From positions 2,501 to 66,500 of the forward strand of contig JACTNC010000027.1 in the NCBI GenBank assembly GCA_014584295.1: a stretch of DNA of 64,000 nt, read 5' to 3'. This document shows positions 59,948 to 64,000 of this stretch, in pieces. The DNA comes from Verrucomicrobiota bacterium (lineage in GTDB: Bacteria > Verrucomicrobiota > Verrucomicrobiia > Opitutales > Opitutaceae). The position numbers and the translations under genes are program-made. Position 1 is the stretch's first letter. Every line of letters starts with the position of its first letter. Below the pieces are notes generated by a model, which saw only the letters and a program-made list of their open reading frames with translations, was not told the DNA's origin and searched no databases.

Positions 59948-62317
59948 ATGATTACAAACCCAAACCGACTCAGTGGCATCCTGGCATGCTGCGCGGCTCT
60001 CACAGCCACAGCGGCATTCGCCCAATCCAGTCCCGCAAATTCCCAAGAAGACGTGATCGAAATTTCACCCTTCGAGGTGAAGGCTGAAGACGACCGTGGC
60101 TACGCCGCTTCCGAAACCCTCACGGGCACGCGCGTCGCGACGCAAATCAAGGATTTGCCCTACTCCGTCAATGTCATTACCAGCGAATTCTTCGAGGATT
60201 TCGCCATGTTTCAGCTCGACGATACGCTGACTCAAGTCGGCGGCCTTACCGGACTTGATGTCGGCGGTGGCTTCAATCTCCGCGGCTTTGCTTCGTCTTC
60301 GCAGTTGCGCGACGGCTTCTACCGCCAGGGCCGATATGGACAGACCAACATCGATCGCGTTGAGGTTATCAAGGGGCCGAATGCAGGCATCTACGGCCGT
60401 AGCTCGCCTGGTGGGATGGTCAACATGATCTCCAAGGCACCGCAGAAAACTGATGCCATGAAATTCACCGTGCGCGGTGGCAGCTTCGACACACTTCAAG
60501 GGACAATAGAGGCAACAGGCACCCTGGGATCACCAAGAACCTACTACATCGTCATCGGCAGTCAGTTCAATCGCGCCGGCGAAGTGGACTATTTTCACAT
60601 CCGCGAAAACCAGGGCTATGTGGCTGTGAAGCACGATTTCGACAAAGGAGGACATCTCCTTCTCTCGGCGGAACACTTCAAACAGTTTCGCCACTCCCAG
60701 ACTTCCGCCGCTCCCATCATCCTCGATCAGAAAGGCACTTCATCCAACACCGACGATGAGGCCATCGGCTACGCAAAGAACCTCGCACGCTACAACGCAT
60801 TCGGCCCACACAGCGAAAATTCGCGTTCCGCAGATACGCTCCGGATGAGTTATGACCGGCAACTCGGCCGCTACCTGAGTTTCCGCGCTGGCGCGCAGCT
60901 CTTTTCCGCCAAGCTTCAGAATTTCAACGCCAACACCAGCTTCGGTACCATCACCGTAAACAGTGCCAACCCCGCCAACAGTTACACATCAACCCGCGGT
61001 GCCACGCCAAATCGCGGCATCATCAACGAAGACGGCGGCGGCGTGCAACTCGACATCGTGGCCCGCTACTCCCTGGCCAATCGCACCATTTCAAACAAGA
61101 CGCTGGTGACGGTGGATTTCAACGACTACTATCGCTATGACCCCACCCGAAGCACCGCCTCCTCAGCACTCACCGCCTGGCAGGCGACCGGATCCGGTCG
61201 CGTCGTGGCGCTCGATCATGATTTCAGGCCCATCTCGCCGCTGACCTACTTTGGCGGTACCATTGACGATCCTCTCGGTTCAGCGTCACGCCTCACCCGC
61301 CGGAGAATCAGCGTCGTGGGCGGTCAGTTCCGCCAGGAATCCCGCTGGTTCCGTGAACGGCTCCTGACCTATTTCGGATCCCGCTTCGACAAAGTTCATT
61401 TCAGCCAGCTCGAGTACGTCACCACCATCAACGGCGTGACGCCCACGCCGGATTCGCCCATACCTGTGAAGCGTGACGTCAACCAGGTCAGGCCAAACGC
61501 CGGCGCCCTGTTCAAGGTCAAGGAAAACACCCGCGTTTATGCCAACTACAGCGAAAGCTACTTCATCAATCAGGGTGAAAATCCCGTCGATGTCGCCAGT
61601 TCGACCTACAAATCTGAAACTGCCCGCGGATGGGACTACGGTATCAAGGGTTCGCTCTTCAATGATCGCCTGAACTACACGATCGGTTTCTTCAACATCC
61701 AGCGCTTCGGTGTGCGCGTCACCGATTCCGTCGAGGAACCCGTGGGTTCCGGCAACTTTGTAAACGTGGTGCGCTCGGACGGCAATCAGGAGGTCACGGG
61801 CTGGGAAGCTGATGTGACCTGGGCCCTGAACTCGTCCTGGTCCACGGGACTCAGCTTTGCTCACGTGAATGCGTTCTACAATGACTTTGGATCCCGCAAT
61901 CCCCAGGCGATCGGACGCAAGGTCCAGAACATCTCACCTGAAAATGGCGGCGCCTGGATAAAATATACCGCCAGGGAGGGCTGGCTAAAGGGCTTTTCCG
62001 CCAATCTCGGCGTGACCTACATCGCAGAGACTCCCAGCGAAAGTCCTATCGCTGGCGACACGATCGCCATTGTCAACGGTGTGCCCACGGTCTCCCGAAG
62101 CACCAACCAATGGAAACTCACCGTGCCTTCCTTCACGCTTTGGAACATCGGATTCTCCTACCGCTGGAAGCAGAACTCTCGGTCAAGTCACTCCCTCCGG
62201 CTGAACGTGAATAACATGTTCAACAACGATTACCTGAAAGTGAATAAAAACCTCGGTGATCCCCGCGGCGTGTACCTGGGTTATACGCTGACATTCTCAA
62301 ATCCTTTCAGACTTTGA
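59948..62317 (+). CDS. TonB-dependent outer-membrane receptor
   Basis: 789 residues from ATG 59948, preceded by an open but unlikely 46-codon extension. Signal peptide LSGILACCAALTATAAFAQ, then the family start VIEISPFEVKAEDDRGYAAS (TonB-box region) that is common in Opitutaceae. The plug domain is LTGTRVATQIKDLPYSVNVIT...IDRVEVIKGPNAGIYGRSSPGGMVN. A 22-strand beta-barrel ends with an aromatic residue set (GYTLTFSNPFRL), as needed for outer-membrane assembly. It probably imports oligosaccharides released by the adjacent PL6 lyase. Confidence 0.93.
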   Translation: MITNPNRLSGILACCAALTATAAFAQSSPANSQEDVIEISPFEVKAEDDRGYAASETLTGTRVATQIKDLPYSVNVITSEFFEDFAMFQLDDTLTQVGGLTGLDVGGGFNLRGFASSSQLRDGFYRQGRYGQTNIDRVEVIKGPNAGIYGRSSPGGMVNMISKAPQKTDAMKFTVRGGSFDTLQGTIEATGTLGSPRTYYIVIGSQFNRAGEVDYFHIRENQGYVAVKHDFDKGGHLLLSAEHFKQFRHSQTSAAPIILDQKGTSSNTDDEAIGYAKNLARYNAFGPHSENSRSADTLRMSYDRQLGRYLSFRAGAQLFSAKLQNFNANTSFGTITVNSANPANSYTSTRGATPNRGIINEDGGGVQLDIVARYSLANRTISNKTLVTVDFNDYYRYDPTRSTASSALTAWQATGSGRVVALDHDFRPISPLTYFGGTIDDPLGSASRLTRRRISVVGGQFRQESRWFRERLLTYFGSRFDKVHFSQLEYVTTINGVTPTPDSPIPVKRDVNQVRPNAGALFKVKENTRVYANYSESYFINQGENPVDVASSTYKSETARGWDYGIKGSLFNDRLNYTIGFFNIQRFGVRVTDSVEEPVGSGNFVNVVRSDGNQEVTGWEADVTWALNSSWSTGLSFAHVNAFYNDFGSRNPQAIGRKVQNISPENGGAWIKYTAREGWLKGFSANLGVTYIAETPSESPIAGDTIAIVNGVPTVSRSTNQWKLTVPSFTLWNIGFSYRWKQNSRSSHSLRLNVNNMFNNDYLKVNKNLGDPRGVYLGYTLTFSNPFRL

Positions 62318-62458
62318 CGAATCGATCAAAGGTCGGCTGAACTTCATTGGAGCGCTAAGCGTACGGCAGAACGCATCGCGTGAGCTCCACTGAATCCACC
62401 TTCCACAGCAGGAAATTACAGGCCTTCCTGCGCAAATTTCCGCGTTAGCCTTATTGGT

Positions 62459-63148
62459 TTGCCGGCCACACGGCGCCCCACGGACGGCGTGGCCCAGGAC
62501 AATCCGGCGGCGAAACTCGACGTGCTCAAACGTCGTGAGACCGACCGGGCCGAACGCCGCCCGTTCACGGTCAAGGAACTCAAAACGATCATGACCCATG
62601 CCAGCGGTGAGTGGAAGGGCCTCATTCTGTTCGGGCTCTACACTGGCCAGCGCCTCAAGGACATCGCGCGGCTCACCTGGCTGAACATCGACCTTGAGAA
62701 CAAGGAATTGCGCTTCGTTACGGACAAGACCGGCCGGCGGATGGTGATTCCCCTGGCGACTCCCCTGCTGGCCCACCTCCAAGCGATACCCGCGGGAGAT
62801 GATCCGGCCGCTCCGCTATTCCCGGATGCACACACCATCGCCAGCAAAGAAGGCAGCGACAGCCGGCTGTCCCAGCAATTTCAGGCTCTACTCGTCGCCG
62901 CCAGCATGGCGACCGAGCGGACCAAGGACGAAACCGGCAAAGGCCGTTCGCTTCGGCGGCCGGTCAGCGAAATTTCGTTTCACTCCCTCCGGCACACCGC
63001 GACTAGTCTGCTCAAGAATGCGGGTGTTCCCGAAGCCGTGGCCATGGACATCATTGGCCACGACAGCGAGGCGATCAGCCGCCACTACACGCACATCGAA
63101 ACCAAGGCCAAGCGTGCGGCGCTCCAAAAACTGCCCAAGGTCATGTGA
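62459..63148 (+). pseudogene. 5'-truncated tyrosine recombinase (integrase)
   Basis: About 229 residues of the catalytic domain: LFGLYTGQRLKDIARL (first Arg), TDKTGRRMVIPL, SFHSLRHTATSLLKNAG (HxxR), IIGHDSEAISRHYTHIETKAK (His and the nucleophile Tyr). All catalytic residues are present, but the N-terminal SAM-like/core-binding domain is missing and no good start codon is seen, so this is a remnant. It marks an old integration. Confidence 0.8.
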
Positions 63149-63186
63149 GACGTGCCCGCCGGCCTAATGGGCGGCCGGTCGAGGAC

Positions 63187-63573
63187 TCAAGGCGCGCGGT
63201 GGTCGGCGTAGTCGGACCCCAGTCGATCAAATGCCGCGGGGTCGTGGCCCACGATTACCGCGTCCATGCATTCAGCCACGGCGACCTGCCAGGCTTCATT
63301 CTCACCCATCCGCCGGGCGGCGCGTCTCTGGCGCAAAGCGGCTCGCTCGGCGTGCTGGCGGCCGATGGTCTGCCAGCGGAAGGCGCGAAATGCCTCCCGC
63401 ACCGCGGTCGCATCCGCAGCGCCCTCGAGCACTTCGGCGGAGGTCACCGGGGAAATCCAAAGTTCCGCTCCCGGATTGCGCGCCGCCCATGTCCGGGCCG
63501 GTCCGCGTTGGTTCGCCGCGATCTCATTGAGGAGGTCGATGACAAACGAGGAATCGAGGAGAAAACGACTCAC
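63187..63573 (-). CDS. PIN-domain toxin (VapC-like)
   Basis: 128 residues. PIN pattern with FLLDSSFVIDLLN (acidic residue), SAEVLEGA (E), and VAECMDAVIVGHDPAAF with late acidic residue. It overlaps the antitoxin gene (63570-63573) and is transcribed after it. Probable RNase toxin. Confidence 0.85.
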   Translation of the reverse strand: MSRFLLDSSFVIDLLNEIAANQRGPARTWAARNPGAELWISPVTSAEVLEGAADATAVREAFRAFRWQTIGRQHAERAALRQRRAARRMGENEAWQVAVAECMDAVIVGHDPAAFDRLGSDYADHRAP

Positions 63574-63770
63574 TTGCGAAGGGTGATGCGAAGTCGCTCG
63601 TCTCCGGCGTGCCGGTCGGCCCAGGCCGACAAATCGGCGCCGGTGATGATTTCCTCATCCCGGATCAGCTTCCGCACGAACGTGGCCTTTTTCATTCCGG
63701 CCCGCTTGGAACGTTTGGCCAGGATGCCTTGCTCCTCCTTGGTGAGGCGAACGGTGAGAATGGCAGACAT
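63570..63770 (-). CDS. Antitoxin of the VapC-like toxin (ribbon-helix-helix)
   Basis: 66 residues from ATG 63768-63770 (MSAILTVRLTKEEQGILAKRSKRAGM), an RHH-type start. It overlaps the toxin gene by 4 bp. A 15-bp palindrome covers the start codon, which fits autorepression. A longer reading from 63800 is less likely. Confidence 0.82.
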   Translation of the reverse strand: MSAILTVRLTKEEQGILAKRSKRAGMKKATFVRKLIRDEEIITGADLSAWADRHAGDERLRITLRK

Positions 63771-63779
63771 AGTATGTCT
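63765..63779. promoter_or_regulatory. Palindrome over the antitoxin start codon
   Basis: AGACATA-G-TATGTCT, perfect 7-bp arms, covering the antitoxin start and its upstream bases. A likely operator for the RHH antitoxin. Confidence 0.55.
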
Positions 63780-63829
63780 TTTGTATGCCTCAATGTTCAT
63801 TCGTCAAGTTCCCTTACTTCTCCGTCCAT

Positions 63830-64000
63830 TCAATCGACGTTTTGCCCGAGATCGCTCGTCGCGCATACGGGCGCCGCTGGCGTCCCCTGCGCCGCGCGGC
63901 GGATGTAGTCGCAAACCGAATCGTAGGCGACCAGGCGCACACCGCGGAGCGCGCCGCGCTGCCGCAGGGCGACCATCTTGATTTCGCCGGAGCCGGCGGC
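63830..64000 (-). CDS. End of an excisionase-like DNA-binding protein (partial)
   Basis: Minus-strand frame entering from the right edge and stopping at TGA 63830-63832. The visible ~56 residues include SGEIKMVALRQRGALRGVRLVAYDSVCDYIRR, which matches the second half of small HTH_17/excisionase-like proteins. The N-terminus is outside the window. It lies upstream of the VapBC-type pair in the same direction. Confidence 0.55.
   Translation of the reverse strand, partial: AAGSGEIKMVALRQRGALRGVRLVAYDSVCDYIRRAAQGTPAAPVCATSDLGQNVD

Overview
The window looks like a chromosomal segment of a verrucomicrobial bacterium, most likely Opitutaceae. This rests on the GC-rich sequence, a TonB-dependent receptor whose mature N-terminus has the EISPFEVKAEDDRGY-type start common in that family, a very large PVC-type cytochrome c/dehydrogenase protein, and a tiny Lys/Ala-rich protein. 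It is an assignment by protein style, not by a marker gene.

Layout. 1-14.5 kb is core metabolism and housekeeping: the end of a PilC/GspF inner-membrane protein, an odd NtrC-like response regulator, gmk, a membrane protein, miaB, a NarL-type regulator, an alpha-oxoamine-synthase-like enzyme, a lytic transglycosylase, DAHP synthase, a phospholipase D/cardiolipin synthase, a rhodanese, a UspA protein and ctaB. 14.5-21.9 kb is a respiratory cluster preceded by an FNR/DNR-type box. It encodes two different heme-copper-oxidase subunit-I-like proteins, a small membrane peptide, a CuA subunit II, an SCO-domain fusion, and a cytochrome b / 2x[4Fe-4S] / MvhD-like fusion.

22.5-39.0 kb is a defence region. 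It starts with a frameshifted gene remnant, followed by a CRISPR array of 34 36-bp repeats and 33 spacers, then a type I-G (formerly I-U) cas locus on the minus strand: csb1 (cas7), csb2 (cas5-cas6), a PDDEXK nuclease of the YhcG/DUF1016 type, cas3 with a C-terminal HD domain, a cas8-like gene, a fused cas4-cas1, and cas2. The genes from csb2 to cas8 are joined by ATGA overlaps, so the extra nuclease is built into the effector operon. A RelE/ParE-type toxin-antitoxin pair on the opposite strand sits between the effector genes and the adaptation genes. Two WYL-domain proteins, one a normal HTH-WYL regulator and one with a predicted export signal, lie upstream. One spacer is the 3' end of a tRNA gene.

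39.3-45.4 kb carries a B12-dependent (class II) ribonucleotide reductase and a ferrous iron uptake operon (two feoA genes, feoB, a FeoB-associated Cys-rich protein) with a Fur-box-like palindrome. 45.4-62.3 kb is catabolic: a secreted lipocalin-like protein, the PVC heme protein, an FAH-family enzyme, a VapBC pair, a sulfatase, an acetyl-esterase-like hydrolase, a propeller-type sensor kinase with its NarL-type regulator, a PL6-type polysaccharide lyase and a TonB-dependent receptor; the last five form a likely polysaccharide-use locus. 62.4-64 kb looks like the edge of an integrated element: a 5'-truncated tyrosine recombinase, a second VapBC-type pair and the end of an excisionase-like protein.
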